Shown here: positions 37,157 through 44,228 of the stretch, in pieces
Position numbering within the stretch: position 1 is the first letter of the stretch
How the letters are laid out: each line of letters begins with the position of its first letter
Assembly: GCF_014692525.1 (NCBI RefSeq)
Contig: NZ_JACNYL010000001.1
Span: forward strand, 372,001 to 436,000
Length of the DNA stretch: 64,000 nucleotides
Direction: 5' to 3'
Source: Sphingobacterium chuzhouense
GTDB lineage: Bacteria; Bacteroidota; Bacteroidia; Sphingobacteriales; Sphingobacteriaceae
Notes under the pieces: model-generated
Databases searched by the model: none
The model's input: the letters and a program-made list of their open reading frames with translations, nothing else
Told to the model about the DNA's origin: nothing
Position numbers and translations under genes: made by a program

Positions 37157-37897
37157 ATGACCAGAATCTTAAGAAGAATACATCTTTATGCATATTTTAC
37201 CTCTGTCCTATTTTTCTTTTCATTAGGCTATCCCCTTCTATTTTATTATGCTAGAAATCCCAAAAAACACTACCGAAAATTGGTGTCTTTTCGAAGATGG
37301 ATCAGCCTAGCAGGTATCTACGCTGTTGGCATCCGTATCCGTGTAGAATATGAAACGCCTATCGACTGGTCCCAAAATTATGTACTATGTGCCAACCATA
37401 CTTCCTTCCTCGATATCACCATTTTAAACTATCTGTGTAAATCTCCTTTTTCCTTCATGGGGAAAATAGAACTTCTGAAAAATCCTGTCACGCGTATATT
37501 CTTTCAGACCATCGATATACCTGTCAAAAGAGACAGTAAGATATCCGCATTTAAAGCATATAAAAGGGCACTCGAGCTTCTTCAAGAGGGTAAATCATTG
37601 GCTATTTTCCCCGAGGGACGAATAGAACATGATTATCCACCTCTCTTGCACCGTTTCAAGTCCGGCGCTTTTCGGATGGCCTACGCAAACCAGACGCCTA
37701 TTCTTCCCATCGTCATTCAAGATGCGTGGCAAATATTATGGGATGACGGAAAAACTTATGGCGCAAAACCCGGTGTCATCCATGTTAAAGTGCTCGCTCC
37801 TATAATTCCGAATGCTGATGGCGGTGAGGCATTCAGCTCCCTCGAAGCTGAAGTCTACCACAAAATGAAGGAAGCATGGAACATCTGTAACAAATAA
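37157..37897 (+). CDS. 1-acyl-sn-glycerol-3-phosphate acyltransferase, PlsC-like
   Basis: 246 residues from the ATG at 37157 (MTRILRRIHLY). An in-frame GTG at 37133 lies inside the palindromic repeat and is rejected. A membrane segment (LYAYFTSVLFFFSLGYPLLF) precedes the acyltransferase domain: motif I CANHTSFLDITIL, motif II region FSFMGKIELLKNPVTRIFF, motif III IFPEGRIEHDYPP, and motif IV ILPIVIQDA. It should esterify the sn-2 position of lysophosphatidate at the inner membrane, or acylate a related lipid (for example an ornithine lipid). The ABC ATPase gene follows 33 bases later. Confidence 0.9.
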   Translation: MTRILRRIHLYAYFTSVLFFFSLGYPLLFYYARNPKKHYRKLVSFRRWISLAGIYAVGIRIRVEYETPIDWSQNYVLCANHTSFLDITILNYLCKSPFSFMGKIELLKNPVTRIFFQTIDIPVKRDSKISAFKAYKRALELLQEGKSLAIFPEGRIEHDYPPLLHRFKSGAFRMAYANQTPILPIVIQDAWQILWDDGKTYGAKPGVIHVKVLAPIIPNADGGEAFSSLEAEVYHKMKEAWNICNK

Positions 37898-37930
37898 ATT
37901 GTATCTTATCCCCCACTTAACGCGAAACGC

Positions 37931-38689
37931 ATGGAAGAGCATTATTTAATTCAAATAGAAGATATTGGAAGAGAATACGTCATCGGAGCGGAAAGGATAC
38001 ACGCTTTAAAGTCGGTATCCTTAAAAATAAAAAAGGGGGAGTTTGTTGCCCTCATGGGGCCATCTGGTTCCGGAAAATCTACTTTGATGAATATTTTAGG
38101 CTGTCTGGATACACCAACTAAAGGACAATATATATTAAACAACATTAATGTTTCGGAGATGAGTGAGAACGAACTGGCGGAGGTCCGTAACAAAGAAATC
38201 GGCTTTGTCTTTCAAACTTTCAACCTCTTACCAAAAAATTCGGCGTTGGAAAATGTGGCTCTTCCATTAATTTACGCCGGTTATAGTAAAAAAGAGCGGG
38301 AAGAAAAGGCCTTGCATGCTTTAGAGAACGTCGGGTTGGGAAATCGTGTTGACCATAAACCTAATGAGCTATCGGGTGGACAACGGCAACGGGTAGCCGT
38401 AGCACGCGCGCTCATTAACGACCCTTCCATCATTCTGGCTGACGAACCTACAGGGAACTTAGATACCAAAACATCCATCGAAATCATGGGCCTGGTGGAA
38501 GATATACATTCAAGAGGTAACACGATTATTTTGGTAACCCACGAAGAGGATATCGCACAACATGCACACCGCATTGTTCGTATGCGTGATGGACTCATTG
38601 AGGATGACTATCCTAATCCGGATATCAAGTCTGTACACCCGAGACTCGATGCTCTCAAAGAAAAAGGGTCTGATTTTGAAAATATATAA
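37931..38689 (+). CDS. ABC transporter ATP-binding protein, MacB/LolD class
   Basis: 252 residues. Walker [11 protein letters not shown]-loop VFQTFNLLP, signature [15 protein letters not shown], Walker [13 protein letters not shown] and the H-loop VTHEEDIA. The sequence pattern and about 225-residue core belong to the MacB/LolD/FtsE class that drives mechanotransmission across the envelope. Unusual additions are about 35 residues at the C-terminus ([16 protein letters not shown] and on). No permease gene is next to it, so its partner must be elsewhere. The second ATPase of this class is at 62.4 kb. Confidence 0.93.
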   Translation: MEEHYLIQIEDIGREYVIGAERIHALKSVSLKIKKGEFVALMGPSGSGKSTLMNILGCLDTPTKGQYILNNINVSEMSENELAEVRNKEIGFVFQTFNLLPKNSALENVALPLIYAGYSKKEREEKALHALENVGLGNRVDHKPNELSGGQRQRVAVARALINDPSIILADEPTGNLDTKTSIEIMGLVEDIHSRGNTIILVTHEEDIAQHAHRIVRMRDGLIEDDYPNPDIKSVHPRLDALKEKGSDFENI

Positions 38690-38743
38690 TTTTATTTAAC
38701 TGTACTACAACCAATTACATCAAAACATAATTAATAACAATCG

Positions 38744-38779
38744 TTTGACTTGATTTAGTGGATAATAATGTTATTTTTG
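38744..38779 (+). promoter_or_regulatory. Candidate promoter of the DUF2795 gene
   Basis: TTTG (38744-38747) and TATTTTTG (38772-38779). The -7 box is exact, but the 24-base spacing is longer than usual. The ATG is 35 bases downstream of the box. Confidence 0.4.
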
Positions 38780-38813
38780 CGAAAAAAAGGGATTCACTTA
38801 AATAGAGAGATAT

Positions 38814-39035
38814 ATGTATTGGACACTAGAACTTGCTTCACATTTGGAAGACGCACCATGGCCAGCGACTAAGGATGAGTTAATTGACTATGGTATTCGT
38901 TCAGGGGCTCCAGTTGAGGTAATTGAAAATCTCCAAGCCCTGGAGGATGACGGAGAGCCTTACGAGAACATTGAAGAGATTTGGCCCGACTATCCGACAA
39001 AAGACGATTTCTTCTTTAACGAAGACGAATATTAA
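38814..39035 (+). CDS. DUF2795-domain small acidic protein
   Basis: 73 residues: MYWTLELASHLEDAPWPATK, then DELIDYGIRSGAPVEVIENLQ and an acidic tail (ending FFFNEDEY). This is the full DUF2795 domain, WPATKxELIxYxxRxG.PxxVIENL, known widely in bacteria but without a described role. The protein is very acidic and cytosolic. It is flanked by its own promoter-like box and a hairpin and appears to be transcribed alone. Confidence 0.9.
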   Translation: MYWTLELASHLEDAPWPATKDELIDYGIRSGAPVEVIENLQALEDDGEPYENIEEIWPDYPTKDDFFFNEDEY

Positions 39036-39095
39036 AAGGAGAAGGTATTAATCCTTCTCTTTAAAAAGCGGTCTTACTTAAAAAGTACGCTTTTT
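39036..39095 (+). terminator. Two consecutive hairpins between the DUF2795 gene and the next gene
   Basis: First hairpin: AAGGAGAAGG (39036-39045) with CCTTCTCTT (39053-39061). Second: AAAAAGCG (39063-39070) with CGCTTTTT (39088-39095); its T-rich arm ends exactly at the ATG at 39096. The first probably ends the DUF2795 transcript; the second could mask or set the translation start of the following gene. Confidence 0.55.
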
Positions 39096-39554
39096 ATGCA
39101 AAAGATATTATCACAAGTTTTTCTTCTTTTCTGTTCCATTCAGCTCGTCACAGCACAAACCACTGAAACGGCCGTCCAAGACGATATTGCTCTTATCAAA
39201 GGTTTTATCTCCGATATAGCGGACGAAACGCAACGTCCGGATCTCATCTTAAACAGACATGTATTATTGGAACAGACGGAAACAGATGAACAATACGACT
39301 ATTTGGAGGCCAGTATAGAAGAAATACGAATTAATCTCCAACCGAAAAACCTGAATGAAATAGAATACATCCCTTTTCAAGCATTGTCCAAACGGGAAAC
39401 CCGAGATATCGATCCCGAGGGAAAACCTACGGATAAAATGTATTTCTTGCGCTACCGCAACCGTCAGATGTTAGCTGTCTATATCGCACAGGACAAAATC
39501 GCATCTTTCACGCTTGTATCGAAAGGCGACAAAGCACATTTTGTGACATATTAA
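39096..39554 (+). CDS. Secreted protein of unknown function
   Basis: 152 residues with a signal peptide (MQKILSQVFLLFCSIQLVTA, cut before QTTE). The mature part is mixed alpha/beta and acidic: an N-terminal helix around DDIALIKGFISDIADE, then strand-like pieces ending KMYFLRYRNRQMLAVYIAQD and KIASFTLVSKGDKAHFVTY. I recognise no family. It sits between a terminator-like hairpin and the trp leader and has no obvious partner. Confidence 0.75.
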   Translation: MQKILSQVFLLFCSIQLVTAQTTETAVQDDIALIKGFISDIADETQRPDLILNRHVLLEQTETDEQYDYLEASIEEIRINLQPKNLNEIEYIPFQALSKRETRDIDPEGKPTDKMYFLRYRNRQMLAVYIAQDKIASFTLVSKGDKAHFVTY

Positions 39555-39645
39555 AAGGAGATCGTCAATATTTTGAATAATTTTCACAATTTTTCTTGCA
39601 TTTGATTAACAAATATTGGACATTTGCTATTGAATAGTAATAAAA

Positions 39646-39693
39646 ATGAAACTTAATAATGTAAATAGAGCTTGGTGGTGGCACAACAGTTAA
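39646..39693 (+). CDS. trpL: trp leader peptide
   Basis: A 15-residue open frame, MKLNNVNRAWWWHNS, with three consecutive Trp codons (39673-39681). It precedes trpD by 100 bases and overlaps the first of two hairpins. Tandem Trp codons in a short reading frame ahead of trp genes and a terminator are the signature of ribosome-mediated attenuation: scarce charged tRNA-Trp stalls the ribosome and keeps the terminator from forming. The stop TAA lies in the loop of the first hairpin, as in classic leaders. Confidence 0.85.
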   Translation: MKLNNVNRAWWWHNS

Positions 39694-39772
39694 TGTTGTG
39701 GCGAAAACCTATTGCTTGAAATTTTACATCAAAAGATAGTGGGCTTGCCTAAATTAGGCAAGCCTTTTTTTG
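39673..39772 (+). promoter_or_regulatory. trp operon attenuator: pause hairpin and terminator
   Basis: Hairpin 1: CACAACA (39682-39688), loop GTTAA with the leader stop, TGTTGTG (39694-39700), overlapping codons just after the Trp run. Terminator: GGCTTGCCTAA (39742-39752) with TTAGGCAAGCC (39754-39764), then seven T. An antiterminator pairing between the two is not obvious by eye; TTGCTTG near 39712 could pair with part of the terminator arm GCAAG. Confidence 0.8.
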
Positions 39773-39793
39773 TAGACTTTTGTCCTGAATAAT

Positions 39794-40783
39794 ATGAAAG
39801 AAATACTAGCTCATTTATTTGAGTATAAAACATTCACAACGGAAGAGGCATACAGCATTCTTACGAATATCGCGACGGGGAAATATGACCCACATCAAAT
39901 AGCGGCTTTTATGACGACCTATGGCATGCGAAGCATCCGTGTAGAAGAGCTCAGCGGCTTTCGCAATGCGATGTACGACCTCTGCCAAAAGGTAGAGTTT
40001 CCCGGATATGACCTGATTGATCTGTGTGGTACTGGTGGTGATGGTAAAAATACCTTTAATATTTCCACATTGGCATCCTTTGTTGTCGCGGGAGCAGGCT
40101 ATCATGTGGCAAAGCACGGCAATGTGGGTGTTTCTTCGGGATGTGGCTCTTCCAATGTAATGGAATATTTGGGCTATACGTTCACCAATAATCAGGATGA
40201 GCTTCAACGCCAGTTAGATGACGCTCGCATCTGTTTCTTGCATGCTCCGCTTTTTCACCCTGCCATGAAAACAGTTGCACCGATCCGAAGGGCATTGGGA
40301 GTCAAAACATTCTTCAATATGTTGGGCCCGCTTACTAACCCCACTAACCCTAAATTTCAGGCGGTGGGTGTATTTAGCTTGGAACTTGCCCGTCTGTATA
40401 ATTATCTCTATCAAAAAACATCTAAGCAGTACAGTGTTATCCATGCGCTCGACGGCTACGACGAAATATCGCTCACGGGCGATTTTAAAATCATCGATAA
40501 TCAAGGGGAGAAATACGTAAAAGTAGAGGATCTCGGTTTTTCGCCAATAACCCCTGTCGACCTCGCTGGAGGAGACACCGTGGAAGAAGCGGCTACTATC
40601 TTCCATCGCATAATCAGCGCGGAAGGCAATGATAAACAAAATAATGTGGTGCTGACGAATGCCGCTTTCGCTATCAAGACAATACATCCTGAAAAAACAT
40701 TCGGAGATTGTTATTACGAAGCAGAATCATCCTTGCTGGGGAAAAAAGCATTGCAAAGTTTCCATAAATTGATTTCCGCATAA
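39794..40783 (+). CDS. trpD: Anthranilate phosphoribosyltransferase
   Basis: 329 residues. Joins anthranilate to PRPP, the second step from chorismate to tryptophan. The PRPP loop is LCGTGGDGKNTFN, followed by KHGNVGVSSGCGSSN and HPAMKTVAPIRRALGVKTFFNMLGPLTNP, all in the family order. It is an unfused TrpD. It is the first gene after the attenuator, separated by 21 bases from the T-tract. In most Bacteroidota trpE and trpG would precede it, and trpC would follow; neither does here. One base separates it from trpF. Confidence 0.95.
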   Translation: MKEILAHLFEYKTFTTEEAYSILTNIATGKYDPHQIAAFMTTYGMRSIRVEELSGFRNAMYDLCQKVEFPGYDLIDLCGTGGDGKNTFNISTLASFVVAGAGYHVAKHGNVGVSSGCGSSNVMEYLGYTFTNNQDELQRQLDDARICFLHAPLFHPAMKTVAPIRRALGVKTFFNMLGPLTNPTNPKFQAVGVFSLELARLYNYLYQKTSKQYSVIHALDGYDEISLTGDFKIIDNQGEKYVKVEDLGFSPITPVDLAGGDTVEEAATIFHRIISAEGNDKQNNVVLTNAAFAIKTIHPEKTFGDCYYEAESSLLGKKALQSFHKLISA

Positions 40784-40784
40784 C

Positions 40785-41405
40785 ATGAACGATTTAAAAA
40801 TAAAAGTATGTGGCATGCGCGAGCCAACAAATATCCAAGCTCTTGCCTCGCTTCCCATCGACTATATGGGGTTTATCTTTTATGATAAGTCAGCCCGCTA
40901 TACGCCGGAGCTTCCAACCATTTCCATTCCCGATCAAATTAAAAAAACGGGCGTATTCGTGAATGCGGAAAAGACGTTTATTGATAAAAAAATAGCACAG
41001 GGTCTACAAGCTGTACAATTGCATGGACAAGAGCCGCCGACGTTCTGCCAGGACATCAAAGAAGGGCGCGTTGAAGTTATCAAGGCATTCGGAATTGACA
41101 CCAATACACAATGGAAAGATTTTGCACCGTACGTCGGGATCGTTGATTATTTCCTGTTTGACACCAGCAGCCCACAACATGGCGGAACAGGTCGCACCTT
41201 TGATTGGGAATTATTGAAAAAATATCCTTATGCCGTTCCTTATTTTTTAAGTGGCGGGCTCGACCTCTCGAATATTCCAAGTGCATTAGCTATTACAGAT
41301 GAGCGCTTGATCGGTTTAGACATCAACTCAAAATTTGAGGTAAAACCGGGATTAAAAGACATTGACAAATTAAAGCAAGCATTGAAAATAATCAAACATG
41401 AGTAA
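40785..41405 (+). CDS. trpF: Phosphoribosylanthranilate isomerase
   Basis: 206-residue TIM barrel that catalyses the Amadori rearrangement of phosphoribosylanthranilate. The catalytic Cys is in [12 protein letters not shown]; the catalytic Asp lies in [22 protein letters not shown], and the phosphate-binding loops include [12 protein letters not shown]. It is not fused to TrpC. The last 8 bases overlap trpB. Its product normally goes to TrpC, which is absent from this operon. Confidence 0.94.
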   Translation: MNDLKIKVCGMREPTNIQALASLPIDYMGFIFYDKSARYTPELPTISIPDQIKKTGVFVNAEKTFIDKKIAQGLQAVQLHGQEPPTFCQDIKEGRVEVIKAFGIDTNTQWKDFAPYVGIVDYFLFDTSSPQHGGTGRTFDWELLKKYPYAVPYFLSGGLDLSNIPSALAITDERLIGLDINSKFEVKPGLKDIDKLKQALKIIKHE

Positions 41406-42582
41406 ATATAACGTAAACGAAAAAGGATATTATGGTCCATTTGGAGGCGCTTACATCCCCGAAATGTTGTATCCAAATGTAGAGGAACTCCAAAAAAAAT
41501 ATTTGGAGATTATGCAGGAAGAGAGTTTTCAACAAGAATTTCAGGAACTGCTAAAAGATTATGTAGGACGCCCTTCGCCTTTGTATCTTGCCAAACGTTT
41601 GTCTGCACGTTATGGTGCAAACATCTTTCTAAAACGGGAAGACTTGAATCATACCGGAGCGCATAAAATCAACAACACCATCGGACAGATTCTTTTAGCT
41701 GAACGCTTAGGCAAAAAACGGATTATCGCAGAAACAGGTGCCGGCCAACATGGTGTCGCTACCGCTACCGTGTGTGCATTAAAAGGATTAGAGTGTGTTG
41801 TTTATATGGGCGAAATCGACATCCAACGTCAAGCACCGAACGTGGCTCGGATGAAAATGATGGGTGCTACCGTAGTTGCAGCACAATCCGGAAGCAAAAC
41901 CTTAAAAGATGCCACCAATGAAGCCCTACGCGATTGGATAAACAATCCCGTAGACACACATTATATTATCGGCTCGGTTGTGGGCCCACACCCCTACCCC
42001 GATTTAGTCGCACGCTTTCAATCTATCATATCCGAAGAAACAAAGAAACAACTCGCAGAAAAAACAGGTAATAGTCTACCTGACTATGTGTTGGCCTGTG
42101 TAGGTGGTGGATCAAATGCAGCGGGAATGTTCTACCATTTCCTGGAGGATGAGCAGGTACAGCTTATCGCCGTAGAAGCTGCGGGACATGGGGTCGATAG
42201 CGGTGAATCAGCTGCGACAACTGCTTTAGGTAACGAAGGCGTATTGCATGGAAGCCGTTCTATCCTTATGCAAACAGAAGACGGCCAAGTCGTCGAGCCT
42301 TACTCTATCTCCGCCGGATTAGATTATCCTGGCATCGGACCTCAACATGCCTGGCTGTATAAAAGTGGGCGTGGAAAGTATGTCAGTATTACCGACGACG
42401 AAGCTATGGAAGCTGGTTTATTGCTTACAAAACTGGAAGGCATCATACCAGCAATCGAAAGTTCTCATGCTTTAGCCTATTTAGAAAAGATGACTTTTCA
42501 AGGCAATGAAAACGTCGTCATTTGTTTATCGGGTCGAGGGGATAAGGATTTGGACAACTATATGAAATATTTTGGCTTTTAA
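41398..42582 (+). CDS. trpB: Tryptophan synthase beta chain
   Basis: 394 residues. Condenses indole with serine on [18 protein letters not shown] opens it; the PLP lysine is in [14 protein letters not shown], the phosphate cradle is [10 protein letters not shown], and the catalytic Glu lies in [13 protein letters not shown]. The length and motifs are of the standard TrpB1 type, which works in complex with TrpA. TrpA follows 3 bases after the stop, which suits equal production. Confidence 0.97.
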   Translation: MSKYNVNEKGYYGPFGGAYIPEMLYPNVEELQKKYLEIMQEESFQQEFQELLKDYVGRPSPLYLAKRLSARYGANIFLKREDLNHTGAHKINNTIGQILLAERLGKKRIIAETGAGQHGVATATVCALKGLECVVYMGEIDIQRQAPNVARMKMMGATVVAAQSGSKTLKDATNEALRDWINNPVDTHYIIGSVVGPHPYPDLVARFQSIISEETKKQLAEKTGNSLPDYVLACVGGGSNAAGMFYHFLEDEQVQLIAVEAAGHGVDSGESAATTALGNEGVLHGSRSILMQTEDGQVVEPYSISAGLDYPGIGPQHAWLYKSGRGKYVSITDDEAMEAGLLLTKLEGIIPAIESSHALAYLEKMTFQGNENVVICLSGRGDKDLDNYMKYFGF

Positions 42583-42585
42583 ACT

Positions 42586-43359
42586 ATGCAAACACAAGAT
42601 ATATTTAAAAACAACGCATCAAAAGGATTACTATCCATTTATTATACGGCAGGCTATCCAAATTTAGACAGTACGATTGCTATTGCCGAAAAATTAGAAC
42701 AGGCAGGCGCAGACTTCCTGGAGATTGGTTTCCCCTATTCTGATCCGGTGGCAGATGGACCTGTTATTCAGCATAGCTCGGAGGTTGCCTTGAAAAACGG
42801 CATGACGCTTCAACTCCTTTTCCAACAATTGGAAGCGTTAAGATCACGCGTATCCATCCCCGTTTTTTTGATGGGATACTTCAATACCGTCTTACAATAC
42901 GGCGTCGAAAACTTTTGTAAGTCTTGTCAGGCAGTAGGTGTGAATGGAGCTATTATTCCAGACTTGCCTATGTACGAATACGAAGAGCTGTATCAAGACA
43001 TATTTAAGCAATACAGCATTAGCAATATCTTTTTAATTACGCCGCAAACATCCCCAGAACGGATACGAAAAATAGACGACCTTTCTCAAAGTTTTATTTA
43101 TCTTTTGTCTTCCAATGCCACGACCGGTAAAAACCTGAAAGTGGGCGAACAGGCGGCACAATATTTTCAACGTTTGAAAGATATGAACTTAAAGAACCCA
43201 TTGGTCATTGGTTTTGGAATTTCCGACAAGGATACTTTCCAGAAGGCTACCAATTACGCAAAGGGGGCTATTATTGGCAGTGCATTTGTTCGGTTATTGT
43301 CGGACGAAAACTATATGGACAAAATAGAATCTTTCATTAAGAGTATCAAAACACAATAG
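42586..43359 (+). CDS. trpA: Tryptophan synthase alpha chain
   Basis: 257-residue TIM barrel that splits indole-3-glycerol phosphate and channels indole to TrpB. Catalytic Glu in DFLEIGFPYSDPVADGPVIQ, catalytic Asp in GAIIPDLPMYEYEE, and the phosphate loop near VIGFGISDKDTFQKA. It is the last gene of the trp unit. A 9-bp hairpin without a T-tract follows at 43378. Confidence 0.96.
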   Translation: MQTQDIFKNNASKGLLSIYYTAGYPNLDSTIAIAEKLEQAGADFLEIGFPYSDPVADGPVIQHSSEVALKNGMTLQLLFQQLEALRSRVSIPVFLMGYFNTVLQYGVENFCKSCQAVGVNGAIIPDLPMYEYEELYQDIFKQYSISNIFLITPQTSPERIRKIDDLSQSFIYLLSSNATTGKNLKVGEQAAQYFQRLKDMNLKNPLVIGFGISDKDTFQKATNYAKGAIIGSAFVRLLSDENYMDKIESFIKSIKTQ

Positions 43360-43377
43360 ATAACACAAACTCTTTTG

Positions 43378-43408
43378 GCCTGTCCTCAAGCCCAGTTTTA
43401 GGACAGGC
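43378..43408. terminator. Hairpin after trpA without T-tract
   Basis: GCCTGTCCT (43378-43386) pairs perfectly with AGGACAGGC (43400-43408) over a 13-base loop. No run of T follows on either strand, so it may end the mRNA only after processing or protect its 3' end. Confidence 0.45.
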
Positions 43409-43446
43409 TATAAAGATAAAAACAGCAATCCTCTATTAGCTAACTT

Positions 43447-43557
43447 TCAAGGTTCTTTCACGTACCTCGAGTATACTTTAAATATACCGATAGCTATTAA
43501 CAAAAGTGACGCCGCTAAAGAGAAAAGAACCCTAGGTTCAGACATTAATTGTTCCAT
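43447..43557 (-). CDS. Possible 36-residue single-span membrane protein
   Basis: Reads MEQLMSEPRVLFSLAASLLL, continuing IAIGIFKVYSRYVKEP. A charged N-terminus, one 17-residue hydrophobic helix and a basic C-terminus give the look of a true small membrane protein, and it fills most of a 320-base gap. There is no promoter box I can defend and no recognisable family. It could be a chance frame. Confidence 0.4.
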   Translation of the reverse strand: MEQLMSEPRVLFSLAASLLLIAIGIFKVYSRYVKEP

Positions 43558-43667
43558 GTCGATTAGTTTTATGATGTTTAAATTTAATATCTTCTTTACT
43601 TAAAAACAATACCTACATTTAATTTTTTTTGCTTTTTTTTAGCAAAAAATTTTAAAAATCTTTTGCT

Positions 43668-43675
43668 TACCTTTG
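43668..43675 (+). promoter_or_regulatory. -7 box next to the start of the HYC_CC_PP-like gene
   Basis: TACCTTTG matches TAnnTTTG and ends 6 bases before the ATG at 43682, so the mRNA would have almost no leader. No -33 TTG is seen at the usual distance. Confidence 0.5.
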
Positions 43676-43681
43676 TTTTTA

Positions 43682-44119
43682 ATGAGAGCATTCTTATCGA
43701 GCATAGTTTTATTCTTTTACACGTTAACGTGTACAGGAGCTACTATCTACATGCACCAATGTCATGGAGGCTCGTTGGTTATGCTCCAAGATAATGCTGA
43801 TGAACATCACCAAAGCTGTTCTATATGTCTAGACCATGAACATGAAAAAGAATCTTCTTCATCCCATGTTTGTGATGTGGATAAGGATGATTGCTGTAGA
43901 GACATCAAAATAGACTTAAAGAAAGGACAAGAAGAGGTTGAAAGCACACCCTCTTCCTTTAACTTTATGACACTATCGCCAGCTACGCTTTCTATCATCT
44001 GGCTAGTGGTTTTTCAGCCACATTATGACACGCAAAAAATAAACACCGGATCTGATCAGCTCCTTCTGGCAAAACGATCCACGCCGACCTACCTCCTCCA
44101 CTGTAACTTCCGAATTTGA
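43682..44119 (+). CDS. HYC_CC_PP-like secreted metal-associated protein
   Basis: 145 residues from the ATG at 43682. The N-terminal hydrophobic stretch (AFLSSIVLFFYTLTCTGATIY) is a signal or anchor. The mature part is rich in His and Cys: YMHQCHGG, HHQSCSICLDHEHE, HVCDVDKDDCCRD. These, and the position just before a TonB receptor with an HMA domain, fit the small Bacteroidota family named for its HYC and CC motifs; the terminal Pro pair is less clear (KRSTPTYLL). It probably binds Cu or Zn in the envelope. A hydrophobic SPATLSIIWLVVF near residue 105 may be membrane-associated. Confidence 0.7.
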   Translation: MRAFLSSIVLFFYTLTCTGATIYMHQCHGGSLVMLQDNADEHHQSCSICLDHEHEKESSSSHVCDVDKDDCCRDIKIDLKKGQEEVESTPSSFNFMTLSPATLSIIWLVVFQPHYDTQKINTGSDQLLLAKRSTPTYLLHCNFRI

Positions 44120-44228
44120 TTTTGACGTAAAGGTGTAAAGCCGTAAAGGTTTTACCTATTCACGAATCAACAATTTTACAAATCAACGATTTCAAGATTT
44201 ACGAAGAAAAATCAAATGACGAAATATA

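Noticed and set aside
40785-41405. TrpC fused to TrpF
   Set aside because: The protein is 206 residues, the size of TrpF alone; no TrpC motifs are present.
44120-44228. Short direct repeats (AATCAACAATTTT and AATCAACGATTTC) before the TonB receptor gene
   Set aside because: Too short and A/T-rich to separate from chance.
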